NCBI GenBank assembly: GCA_902493385.1
Contig: CABUPO010000002.1
Location: 1-64,000, forward strand
Direction: 5' to 3'
Length of the DNA: 64,000 nucleotides
Origin: an uncultured Lachnospiraceae bacterium
GTDB lineage: Bacteria > Bacillota > Clostridia > Lachnospirales > Lachnospiraceae
Of this stretch, positions 1 through 7,802 are shown piece by piece. The position numbers and the translations under genes are program-made. The first letter of the stretch is position 1. Each line of letters begins with the position of its first letter. The notes beneath the pieces are model-generated. The model ran no database searches and was not told the origin of the DNA. It saw only the letters and a program-made list of their open reading frames with translations.

Positions 1-768
1 GTAATATCTAATCCGCTTGGTGAGGATTACAGTATTATGAGGACCATTTCACTTAACGGAATGCTTACGTCACTTGCAACCAACTACAGCAGAAGAAATA
101 AGAATGTCCGGCTGTATGAAATGGCTAATATATATATACCTAAGGAGCTTCCTTTAAAAGAGCTTCCAGACGAGCGCATGCAGCTGACTTTGGGAATGTA
201 CGGAGGCTGTGATTTCTACGATATTAAGGGTGTGGTTGAGACAATCCTTAACAAATGCCAGATGAGAGAAAAAATATTATTTGAAGTAAGAGATGTTAAA
301 CCGTTCCTTCATCCGGGAAGACAGGCTGATATTATATACAAGGATACTGTTATCGGATATATCGGAGAGGTTCATCCGGAGGTCTGCGGCAATTATTCAA
401 TAAAGGATAAGGCTTATGCTGCAGTCATTGACATGAGATATGTAGAAGAGTATGCTGCCTTTGATATCAAATATGAAGGAATTCCAAAATATCCGGCTGT
501 TACAAGAGACATAAGCCTTGTTATGGATAAGAGCGTGCTTGCAGGTGAAGTTGAAGCGGTAATATGCAAAAAAGGCGGTAAGCTTCTTGAGAAATGTGAG
601 CTTTTTGACGTATATGAGGGCGATAGATTAGAAGAAGGAAAGAAGTCGCTTGCATATTCAATAAGATTCAGGGATTCTGAAAGAACGCTTGAAGATAAAG
701 ATGTTAATGAGGTAATGGATAAGATAATAGAAGCGCTTAAGAGTATTGGAGCAGAGCTAAGATCATAG
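1..768 (+). CDS. pheT: Phenylalanine--tRNA ligase beta subunit, C-terminal part (cut by window start)
   Basis: The beta subunit of the alpha2beta2 phenylalanyl-tRNA synthetase, which charges tRNA-Phe in the cytoplasm. The reading frame is open from base 1. The first visible residues, NPLGEDYSIMRT, match the family's conserved N-P-L-S-x-D-x-S-x-M-R-T segment of the catalytic-like core. The last ~95 residues (from about YEGIPKYPAVTRDISLV to the end) are the FDX-ACB anticodon-binding domain, with the typical FPAVxRDI-like and FDxYxGxxLxxGKKSLA-like segments. The N-terminal tRNA-binding, B3/B4 and B5 domains lie upstream of the window. An ATG at 37 is internal and not the real start. The frame ends normally at TAG. 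Identity is very secure. Confidence 0.95.
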   Translation, partial: VISNPLGEDYSIMRTISLNGMLTSLATNYSRRNKNVRLYEMANIYIPKELPLKELPDERMQLTLGMYGGCDFYDIKGVVETILNKCQMREKILFEVRDVKPFLHPGRQADIIYKDTVIGYIGEVHPEVCGNYSIKDKAYAAVIDMRYVEEYAAFDIKYEGIPKYPAVTRDISLVMDKSVLAGEVEAVICKKGGKLLEKCELFDVYEGDRLEEGKKSLAYSIRFRDSERTLEDKDVNEVMDKIIEALKSIGAELRS

Positions 769-769
769 T

Positions 770-798
770 TTGACATATTTATGACACATTTTTGAAAT
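770..798 (+). promoter_or_regulatory. Possible sigma-A promoter upstream of the decarboxylase gene
   Basis: A perfect -35 box TTGACA lies at 770-775, followed after 17 bases by TGAAAT (793-798), which matches only four of six positions of the -10 consensus. A short inverted repeat, TATGACA/TGTCATA, overlaps the region but has no T tract. A promoter here is plausible because the next gene starts about 45 bases downstream, but the weak -10 leaves it uncertain. Confidence 0.3.
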
Positions 799-842
799 AA
801 TCTGTCATAAGCTATGTATAGTGAGGATGTGAGTGTGTTTTT

Positions 843-2345
843 ATGTATCAGTTAGAAAAGCAGCATGCAAAAGGTAAGCTCCATGCGATAGAGAGAATAA
901 CCAGTCTGCTTGATCATAATTCATTCCGTGAGATACAGTCGGGAGTTACTAATCTTGAGGAGACTTTTGGAATTAAGCCGGGTCAGTTTCCGTATGACGG
1001 GGTTATTACGGGATACGGGAGCATCGGAGGCAGAAAGGTTTTTATATATTCTGAAGATTTTACTGTAATCGGAGGAACGCTTGGTAAGCAACATGGATTT
1101 AAGATTGCTAATGTTATAAAGCTTGCAATACAGAACCGTTGTCCTGTAATAGGAATTAACGATTCGGGCGGAGCGAGAATACAGGAGGGCGTTAATGCGC
1201 TTGCCGGGTATGGAGAGATATTTTATTACAATACGCTGGCTTCGGGATATATTCCGCAGATTTCCATAATTGCAGGCAACTGTGCCGGCGGTGCGGTATA
1301 TTCCCCGGGGATTACTGATTTTATATTTGTTATAGATAATATAAGCCAGATGTATGTTACCGGACCGAAAGTTATTAAGAGCGTTACCAATGAAGACATA
1401 ACAGCCGAAGAGCTTGGAGGCGCAAGCGTTCATGCCCAGGGAAGCGGCGTGGCTCATTTTTACTGTAAGAATGAGCAGTCATGCTATAAGAAAGTCAGAA
1501 AGCTTTTGGACATAATACCTCAGTATTATGGAGAACCAAAGACGAATATGCCTGATTTTTCAGGATATGAAACTAATGCGGTTTTTCAGTATGAGATGAA
1601 TAACATCATACCTGTGGAAAGAAACAGGGCTTATAATATTAAGGACGTAATAAAGCTTTTATCAGACCCGAATACATTTATCGAAGTAATGAGGGATTTT
1701 GCCAAAAATATTGTTGTAGGGTTTGCAAAGATAAAGGGCATTACAGTGGGATATGTTGCAAATCAGCCTAATTATGCGGCTGGCGCGCTTGACTGTGACG
1801 CAAGTGATAAGGGCGCAAGGTTTATAAGATACTGCGACGCCTATGATATTCCTATAATAACCCTTACCGACGTGCCGGGCTTTCTTCCGGGAAGCGGACA
1901 GGAAAGAAAAGGTATTATAAGGCACGGCGCAAAGCTTTTGTATGCATATTCGGAGGCTACGACTACCAAGCTTAACGTTATACTCAGAAAGGCGTACGGC
2001 GGAGCTTATATTGCAATGTGCAGCAAGCATTTAAGAGCCGATTTTGTATATGCATGGCCTAATGCCGAGATAGCAGTCATGGGAGCTGAGGGCGCTGTGG
2101 ATATATTGTTCGCAAAAGAGATGAAAAAGCTTGATGAAGCTGAGCGCATACGTTTCAGAGATGAAAAGATTGCCGAATATAATAAAGACTTCATGAGTGC
2201 AAGAGTGGCTTCCATGCACGGATATGTCGATGAGGTTATAAAACCTGAAGCTACAAGAGAAAGATTATATGCAGATTTACTTATGCTTTCTGGCAAAAAG
2301 AATATCGTCAGCGTTGAAAAGAAGCATGGTAATATACCTTTATAA
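843..2345 (+). CDS. mmdA: Methylmalonyl-CoA decarboxylase alpha / propionyl-CoA carboxylase beta-type carboxyltransferase
   Basis: A 500-residue protein with two crotonase-fold carboxyltransferase halves (roughly residues 10-255 and 260-490). It moves a carboxyl group between an acyl-CoA and biotin. Seen: the first-half motif SGGARIQEGV with NCAGGAVYSPG (acyl-CoA oxyanion hole), the second-half TDVPGFLPG and KAYGGAYIAM, and the C-terminus KHGNIPL, which is typical of MmdA. The N-terminus lacks the ~20-25 residues that usually precede EQHAKGKLTARERI; an in-frame TGA at 822 rules out an upstream start. No biotin carrier, biotin carboxylase or membrane beta subunit gene lies beside it, so partners must be elsewhere. 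Acyl specificity cannot be read from the sequence; propionyl-CoA carboxylase and glutaconyl-CoA decarboxylase subunits are alternatives. Confidence 0.85.
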   Translation: MYQLEKQHAKGKLHAIERITSLLDHNSFREIQSGVTNLEETFGIKPGQFPYDGVITGYGSIGGRKVFIYSEDFTVIGGTLGKQHGFKIANVIKLAIQNRCPVIGINDSGGARIQEGVNALAGYGEIFYYNTLASGYIPQISIIAGNCAGGAVYSPGITDFIFVIDNISQMYVTGPKVIKSVTNEDITAEELGGASVHAQGSGVAHFYCKNEQSCYKKVRKLLDIIPQYYGEPKTNMPDFSGYETNAVFQYEMNNIIPVERNRAYNIKDVIKLLSDPNTFIEVMRDFAKNIVVGFAKIKGITVGYVANQPNYAAGALDCDASDKGARFIRYCDAYDIPIITLTDVPGFLPGSGQERKGIIRHGAKLLYAYSEATTTKLNVILRKAYGGAYIAMCSKHLRADFVYAWPNAEIAVMGAEGAVDILFAKEMKKLDEAERIRFRDEKIAEYNKDFMSARVASMHGYVDEVIKPEATRERLYADLLMLSGKKNIVSVEKKHGNIPL

Positions 2346-2355
2346 AATGCCTGAG

Positions 2356-2394
2356 ACCATGCTTTTCGTGCAGGCATGAAAAGTATGGTTTTTT
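2356..2394 (+). terminator. Rho-independent terminator after the decarboxylase gene
   Basis: A 12-bp stem pairs ACCATGCTTTTC (2356-2367) with GAAAAGTATGGT (2378-2389), with one G-U wobble and a 10-base loop, followed directly by six Ts (2389-2394). It separates the decarboxylase from the surface-polymer locus. Confidence 0.85.
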
Positions 2395-2441
2395 GAATCT
2401 GGCGTTATAAAAAATACTAAAAGATACGAAAGGGATTTACA

Positions 2442-3890
2442 ATGATTTTTTCAACATATCAGTTTATATTGGTGTTTTTACCGATTGTATTTGTAGTTTA
2501 TTTTGTGCTTCATCATCTGAAATGGCATCAGATGGCTAAAATATGGCTGGTAATAGCATCGTTCTATTTTTATTCACAGGGAAGTCCGGATTTCTTTCCG
2601 TTTTTCATGGGAAGTGTTTTAGGCAATTATATTATTGGAACTACGATGAGCCGTATGAGTGGAGATTCTTACAGGATTGAAAGAAGACTTCTTCTGCTTG
2701 CAGGCGTTCTTGCCAACGTAGGTCTTTTAGGATACTACAAATATACGGATTTCTTTATTAGCAACTATAATTTTATTACAGGTTCGGATTATACGTTAAA
2801 GCATATAGTTCTCCCTATCGGTATATCGTTCTTTACATTCCAGCTTATCGCTTTTTTGGTGGATTCATACAGAGGCGAGACGGAAGAGTATGATATTGTT
2901 AATTATCTTTTGTTTATAACCTTTTTCCCACAGCTTATTGTAGGACCGATTATTCATCATAAGGAAATTGTGCCGCAGTTTGCAGATGAGAAAAATCAGC
3001 GTATGAATTACGACAATATTGCAAAAGGGTTGTTCATATTTTCTGTCGGCTGCGCCAAGAAAATGCTTCTTGCAGACCCTCTTACAACAGACGCGGAGCT
3101 GTTTTTTAATCAACTTGACGCTCTTACGGCGGCAGGCACGCTGAAATTTTTAAGCTCGTGGTTTTATTCTCTTGAATATACAGTTTCTTATTATTTTGAC
3201 CTTTCCGGTTATGCGGATATGGCTATCGGTCTCGGATGTATGTTCAATATTGTAATACCTCAGAACTTTAATTCGCCGTATAAGGCAAAGGATTTTCAGG
3301 ATTACTGGCAGAGATGGCATATGACGCTGTCAAGGTTTCTGGGAAATTACATATTCAGAAATACATATAAAAAAGGCGTAAAATGGCGTAATTATTATGT
3401 AGCAACTATGGTTACGTTTTTCGTATCCGGCTTTTGGCATGGCGCGGGATGGACTTTTGTTGTGTGGGGAATAGTGAACGGTATTCTTGTGTGTATCGGA
3501 AGCTGGCGCAACAAAAATAAAAAGAAGACGCCGCTTTTCCTTGGCGTACCGCTTACATTCCTTCTTGCGATACTTACAAGAGTTCTTTTTGTATCAAATA
3601 CATTTACAGATGCATGGAATGTATATAAGGGAATGTTCAATTTTGCTTCGCTTGGTACAAGCATTGGCGAAGCTGCGAATACGATAGCGACGTTTATTGC
3701 GAATCATCAGACAATGGGACTTACGTGTATGATAGGCTTATTCATATGCTGGTTTATGCCTACCACTAAAAAGATGTCAGATTCGTTTACTACTAAAAAA
3801 TGGTACTGGTTGATATATCCTGCCGTTCTTCTTGCAATATGTATATTTAAGATGGACAAAGTGGTTCAGTTCCTGTATTTCCAGTTCTGA
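2442..3890 (+). CDS. MBOAT-family membrane O-acyltransferase (AlgI/DltB type)
   Basis: A 482-residue polytopic membrane protein of the MBOAT family, which passes acyl groups (often acetyl or D-alanyl) across the membrane onto exported glycans or teichoic acids. Seen: many hydrophobic segments, the YWQRWHMTLSRF segment with His293, and the invariant catalytic-type histidine His333 in SGFWHGAGW. AGGG at 2431-2434 sits seven bases before the ATG. The gene follows a terminator and opens the teichoic-acid-like locus. The next gene encodes an SGNH-like secreted partner, the usual pairing in AlgI/AlgJ, PatA/PatB and DltB/DltD systems. No dltA or dltC is near, so O-acetylation is a better guess than D-alanylation. 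The acceptor is inferred from gene order only. Confidence 0.85.
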   Translation: MIFSTYQFILVFLPIVFVVYFVLHHLKWHQMAKIWLVIASFYFYSQGSPDFFPFFMGSVLGNYIIGTTMSRMSGDSYRIERRLLLLAGVLANVGLLGYYKYTDFFISNYNFITGSDYTLKHIVLPIGISFFTFQLIAFLVDSYRGETEEYDIVNYLLFITFFPQLIVGPIIHHKEIVPQFADEKNQRMNYDNIAKGLFIFSVGCAKKMLLADPLTTDAELFFNQLDALTAAGTLKFLSSWFYSLEYTVSYYFDLSGYADMAIGLGCMFNIVIPQNFNSPYKAKDFQDYWQRWHMTLSRFLGNYIFRNTYKKGVKWRNYYVATMVTFFVSGFWHGAGWTFVVWGIVNGILVCIGSWRNKNKKKTPLFLGVPLTFLLAILTRVLFVSNTFTDAWNVYKGMFNFASLGTSIGEAANTIATFIANHQTMGLTCMIGLFICWFMPTTKKMSDSFTTKKWYWLIYPAVLLAICIFKMDKVVQFLYFQF

Positions 3891-3917
3891 TTTTTGGACT
3901 AATGATGGAGGTTGGTT

Positions 3918-5234
3918 ATGAAGAGCTCAAAAAAATGGGTTATAACATTTGTCATACTAATGGTATGTGTGCTGGTGTTTATCGGTTCGGTAAATTATTT
4001 TGTAGATCCATATGGATACTTCCGTTTTCAGGGCGGTAATTATTTTGAACTGAATGATGATTATTATACTCGTGTGTTAAAGGCTGAAAGAATTAAAAAT
4101 TATTCCGATGAATACGACGCTTACATTATAGGAGGCTCTAAGGCAAGCGGAATAAGAGCCGATAATATGAAAGAGATTGACGGATATAATTATTATAATT
4201 CGTATATACAGTCGGGTAATTTTGAAGAATATGAGAAATATATTAATTATATTATTGAAAATGACAGCGACGTTAAAAAGATACTCCTGCACCTTTCCAG
4301 TATAGAGGTAAAAGAGTATTCAAGGCAGAATCTTGGAGATACGTATGTTACGCCCGCGCAGGTAAATGGAACTTCAAAGGTAAAAGAAGTATTTAAAATG
4401 CTTTTTAAAAATCTTAAAGTAAGCGTAGAAGAGATTGAAAAAATTGCTGATAAGAAAACTAATCCGGTATCATATCCAGAGCTTCCAAGCGGCGAGAGAA
4501 ACCTTGGAAAATATTATGATGCGGTTACGCTTGATAAAGAGTGGTTCAGACAGCGGTATGTAATGAAGGATTATGACGAGAGCCTGTATTCTTTGTTTAA
4601 TGAACAGCCCGAACAGTCCGACAATATGAGACTGTGTCTTGAAGCGCTCAGAAGAATCAAATCCGTATGTGATGCAAACGGCGTAGAGCTTTCGGTAGTA
4701 TTCGGACCATCTTTTATAACGGAAATGGCTGTATTTGACGGACCTCAGTTCTGGAATTATTATGGGGAGGTAGTTAATATAGTCGGAGATGTATGGGATT
4801 TCAGTGATTATAATGATATTATGCTTAATCCGTATAATTTCTACAATAATCTTCATTTCTTCTATGACGTCGGAGACCTTATGCTGGCTACGATGAAGTC
4901 GAATGAGGCGCAGTATGAAAGCGACGATACTGTATTCGGACATTTTGGATATCATGTGTATTCAGATAAGTCCGAATGTGAAAGCGATTCGTCCGAGCTT
5001 GCGGTTACGGTTACGGATTATATTAACAGGCGTGAAGATGAATATAATGTACTAAGACAGGAATATATTTCAACAGGTACGGTTAAGCTTAAAGAATATG
5101 ACGATAAAAGCAATATTGTAAAAGGCAGTCATTATTTTGAAAGCGAAGAGCTTAAAGCCAGAGACGGAAGGCAGGACGATATAAAAGAAACTTATGAAAA
5201 AACCAGGGACCAATATTTCGAGAACGACGATTAA
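3918..5234 (+). CDS. Membrane-anchored SGNH/DHHW-like partner of the MBOAT acyltransferase
   Basis: A 438-residue protein with one N-terminal signal anchor (about residues 7-27) and an extracellular remainder. GGSKASG at residues 72-78 resembles the nucleophile block (G-S-S-R type) of SGNH proteins that accompany MBOAT acyltransferases, with Ser74 as candidate nucleophile. The C-terminal block that normally reads NFYDxxHY is NFYNNLHFF here (Asn310, His313), so the expected Asp is Asn. The tail (about 345-438) is charged and low-complexity. The ATG at 3918 is chosen because GGAGG at 3907-3911 sits six bases upstream; the in-frame TTG at 3912 touches the Shine-Dalgarno. The likely role is final transfer of the acyl group to the wall polymer. 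Family assignment is moderate. Confidence 0.65.
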   Translation: MKSSKKWVITFVILMVCVLVFIGSVNYFVDPYGYFRFQGGNYFELNDDYYTRVLKAERIKNYSDEYDAYIIGGSKASGIRADNMKEIDGYNYYNSYIQSGNFEEYEKYINYIIENDSDVKKILLHLSSIEVKEYSRQNLGDTYVTPAQVNGTSKVKEVFKMLFKNLKVSVEEIEKIADKKTNPVSYPELPSGERNLGKYYDAVTLDKEWFRQRYVMKDYDESLYSLFNEQPEQSDNMRLCLEALRRIKSVCDANGVELSVVFGPSFITEMAVFDGPQFWNYYGEVVNIVGDVWDFSDYNDIMLNPYNFYNNLHFFYDVGDLMLATMKSNEAQYESDDTVFGHFGYHVYSDKSECESDSSELAVTVTDYINRREDEYNVLRQEYISTGTVKLKEYDDKSNIVKGSHYFESEELKARDGRQDDIKETYEKTRDQYFENDD

Positions 5235-5249
5235 TATTTGGAGGATAAT

Positions 5250-7727
5250 ATGAAAGAAGGGCATGTATGTATTGACTATTGTTTTTGCGGAAGCATTTTC
5301 TCCGGCAGGTTTTTAATGCCGGAGGGTCTGGTGCCCGAAAAAATATATTTAAAGGATATACGGCATAAAAAAGAGTATAGTGATATTGCGATAAAAAAAT
5401 GCGACGGCAATATATATGAGATTGGTGTTGATTTTGATGAAGAGGGTATCGAGGCAGGCACCTGGTATCCTGTAGTGGAGGACGCGCAGAAAAATCAGCA
5501 TTTTTTTGTGTATAAAGATAAGGTAAATAACGGCAGAACAGGAAAAATGATAGAGCTTTCGTTAGAAAAGCTTTATGTGAATCCTGAAACGAAAAATCAT
5601 TATATGGGCGCTGTAGACAATAAATCATTGTTTTCAATAAGAAAATGGCGCAATAAGTCTGATACGGTAAAAAAGACCGAGGTGTATGCAGAAAGCGCTG
5701 AATATAAGGGTATGGAGATTACGTTTACACTTAAACAAAGTAATCTTAAACCTGCAAATGAAGCTGAATTATGGCTTTGGAGCAAGTCGTTAAAAAAGAT
5801 ATACAGAATCAGCGTTGATAATAATGCGGTAAATGAAGGGCGTTTTTCGGCTGATTTTTCTGGCTTTGCAGATGAATATGGCTGTGTCAGGGATAAACAG
5901 TGGGAAATATATCTTGTATGCAACAGACAGGGCTCTTATTACCAGTCAAGAATTACTCTGTTTAATGAAAAAAAATATAAAAAGGGTATTGCAGTTGCCG
6001 GTTATGACGACAGTGACAGATATATAATTAATAAGATTTGGTCCGACAGCGCGTTTCAGGTGTACTTTGACGACTTTCTGCAGCTCTGTCAAAGGACTAC
6101 CGACAGAAAAAATATGTATAAGGGAGTATACAGAGGGCAGATTGAATCGTTTCATATGAAAGACGGCCGCCTTTTTATAGATATATTATGCATAAAGAGA
6201 GAGTTTTCGGACAGAAAGCTTATAATCAGGCATAAATCCGAGAAGGATGAAAACGGTATGCCTCTTGAATATGAATATGGGGCTTTAAAAACTAAAAAGA
6301 CAAACAAGGGGGATATTATAACATTCTGTATTGACTGTAGAAAAGTGAACTGGATTCCGTTAAGGTACGAGCTGTATCTTTCTGCAGTAAAGGACGGCTT
6401 TACGTATGAATTCAGGCTTGTGGGAATAAGCAGGAAATTTTACCGTAAGCTTTCGCATATGTACCGTAACAGCTATGTGTCTGATAATGATATGCTGGTG
6501 TATCTGATGGAGACAATCGGAGGGAAAATTGTATGTGAGTGCCGTAAAATTAATGAATATGATTCTCTCAAATACAGGTTTAATGAATGCATAGCGCTTA
6601 TAATATACAGATTGTTCGGAGTATTCTTTAAGCTTAGGAAAAACATTTTGTTCTATGAGAAATTCTGTACGGCAGCTCAGGATAATTCTTATTATATGTT
6701 TGAATATTTTAAGGAGAGGAATGAAAGGAAATACAGGCCTGTTTATGTAATAGAAAGCAAACGCCCTGTATACGGTACGCTTAAGGAAAAGTATAAACGA
6801 AGCGTCGTTGAATTTATGAGTATAAGGCACCTGATATATCTTCAGGCTGCCGCTGCGTTTGTGTCTACGGATTCTAAAAGACATTGTTACAGATGGTACT
6901 CATCTAATACAAAGATATTAAGGGCTGTCACAAAAAAGAAGTTTGTTTTTCTGCAGCATGGAGTAATCGGGTTTAAACGTGTAGATAATATATATGGAAA
7001 GCAGTATGCGAACAGATGCGATTTGTTTGTAGCTTCGTCGCAGGCTGAAAAGGAAATCATATCAAGACAGTTCGGATATTCCGATAATGAAATTATTGTT
7101 ACCGGACTTGCAAGGTGGGATAAGCTTGTATCCGATAAGGAGACGCCTTCTATGATATTTTATATGCCTACATGGAGAAACTGGATAAGGGATGCAAGTG
7201 AACAGGAATTTGTTGAAACAGATTATTTTAAGGCGTATTCACAAATACTGAATTCAGACAGGCTTGCGGAAATTCTTGAAAAAAATAATGTTCATATGAT
7301 TTTCTGTTTTCATCCCAAGTTCAGGGATTATATGCACTGCATAGAGGCAAAGAGCCCTAATATTACTATGGTAGGATATGATGAAGGCATAGCCGTGAAT
7401 AAGCTTTTGATGAAATGCAGTATGTTTATTACGGATTATTCAAGCGCTTCCTGGGATGTGCTGTATATGAACAAGCCAGTCTTGTTTTATCAGTTTGATT
7501 ATGATATGTATATGGACAGACAGGGCTCGTATATTAATATGGAAACAAGTATTTTCGGATGCAGAGTAACAGATTTTGATTCATTTATCGTAAAGCTCTC
7601 CGAAATTATAGAAAGCGGTTTTATATATATATCTGATAATAACAAAAACAGAGACGATTATTTTACGGACTTTGATAATAACCATTGTGAGAAGATATAC
7701 GGATATATAAGTGAAATGCTGAAATAA
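5250..7727 (+). CDS. CDP-glycerol:poly(glycerophosphate) glycerophosphotransferase family protein with long N-terminal extension
   Basis: An 825-residue protein. The C-terminal ~380 residues are a glycerophosphotransferase (TagF-like) domain: LQHGVIG with His570, MPTWRN, FHPKF with His688, and TDYSSASWD, matching the two catalytic histidines and the TDYSS substrate-binding motif. Such enzymes build teichoic-acid chains from CDP-glycerol (or CDP-ribitol) at the inner membrane face. The first ~440 residues are beta-rich with no recognised catalytic motif; they recall the linker modules of other teichoic-acid transferases. QHGVIG and SASWD differ from the WHGTPLKK and SSVFFD of the downstream paralogues, so the substrate or acceptor may differ. 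ATG 5250 is preceded by GGAGG (5240-5244); the upstream TTG at 5238 overlaps that site. It is the last gene before a strong promoter. Confidence 0.85.
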   Translation: MKEGHVCIDYCFCGSIFSGRFLMPEGLVPEKIYLKDIRHKKEYSDIAIKKCDGNIYEIGVDFDEEGIEAGTWYPVVEDAQKNQHFFVYKDKVNNGRTGKMIELSLEKLYVNPETKNHYMGAVDNKSLFSIRKWRNKSDTVKKTEVYAESAEYKGMEITFTLKQSNLKPANEAELWLWSKSLKKIYRISVDNNAVNEGRFSADFSGFADEYGCVRDKQWEIYLVCNRQGSYYQSRITLFNEKKYKKGIAVAGYDDSDRYIINKIWSDSAFQVYFDDFLQLCQRTTDRKNMYKGVYRGQIESFHMKDGRLFIDILCIKREFSDRKLIIRHKSEKDENGMPLEYEYGALKTKKTNKGDIITFCIDCRKVNWIPLRYELYLSAVKDGFTYEFRLVGISRKFYRKLSHMYRNSYVSDNDMLVYLMETIGGKIVCECRKINEYDSLKYRFNECIALIIYRLFGVFFKLRKNILFYEKFCTAAQDNSYYMFEYFKERNERKYRPVYVIESKRPVYGTLKEKYKRSVVEFMSIRHLIYLQAAAAFVSTDSKRHCYRWYSSNTKILRAVTKKKFVFLQHGVIGFKRVDNIYGKQYANRCDLFVASSQAEKEIISRQFGYSDNEIIVTGLARWDKLVSDKETPSMIFYMPTWRNWIRDASEQEFVETDYFKAYSQILNSDRLAEILEKNNVHMIFCFHPKFRDYMHCIEAKSPNITMVGYDEGIAVNKLLMKCSMFITDYSSASWDVLYMNKPVLFYQFDYDMYMDRQGSYINMETSIFGCRVTDFDSFIVKLSEIIESGFIYISDNNKNRDDYFTDFDNNHCEKIYGYISEMLK

Positions 7728-7736
7728 TGCCACAAT

Positions 7737-7765
7737 TTGACTTTAATGTATTATATTGATATAAT
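7737..7765 (+). promoter_or_regulatory. Strong sigma-A promoter for the teichoic-acid polymerase/export operon
   Basis: TTGACT (7737-7742), a 17-base spacer, then a perfect TATAAT (7760-7765). It lies in the 75-base gap before the TTG-started gene at 7803, whose Shine-Dalgarno AGGAGG is at 7789-7794. The genes from 7803 to 16577 run with small gaps or overlaps and probably form one unit from here. Confidence 0.8.
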
Positions 7766-7802
7766 TATTATGTTTGAGTAAAAATATTAGGAGGAGAACG
7801 CT

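Noticed and set aside
921..1457. 178-codon minus-strand ORF inside the decarboxylase gene
   Set aside because: It is fully antisense to a well-supported gene, has no recognisable domain, and its composition is that expected from the opposite strand.
6360..6884. 174-codon minus-strand ORF inside the glycerophosphotransferase gene
   Set aside because: Shadow frame with no motif and no ribosome site.
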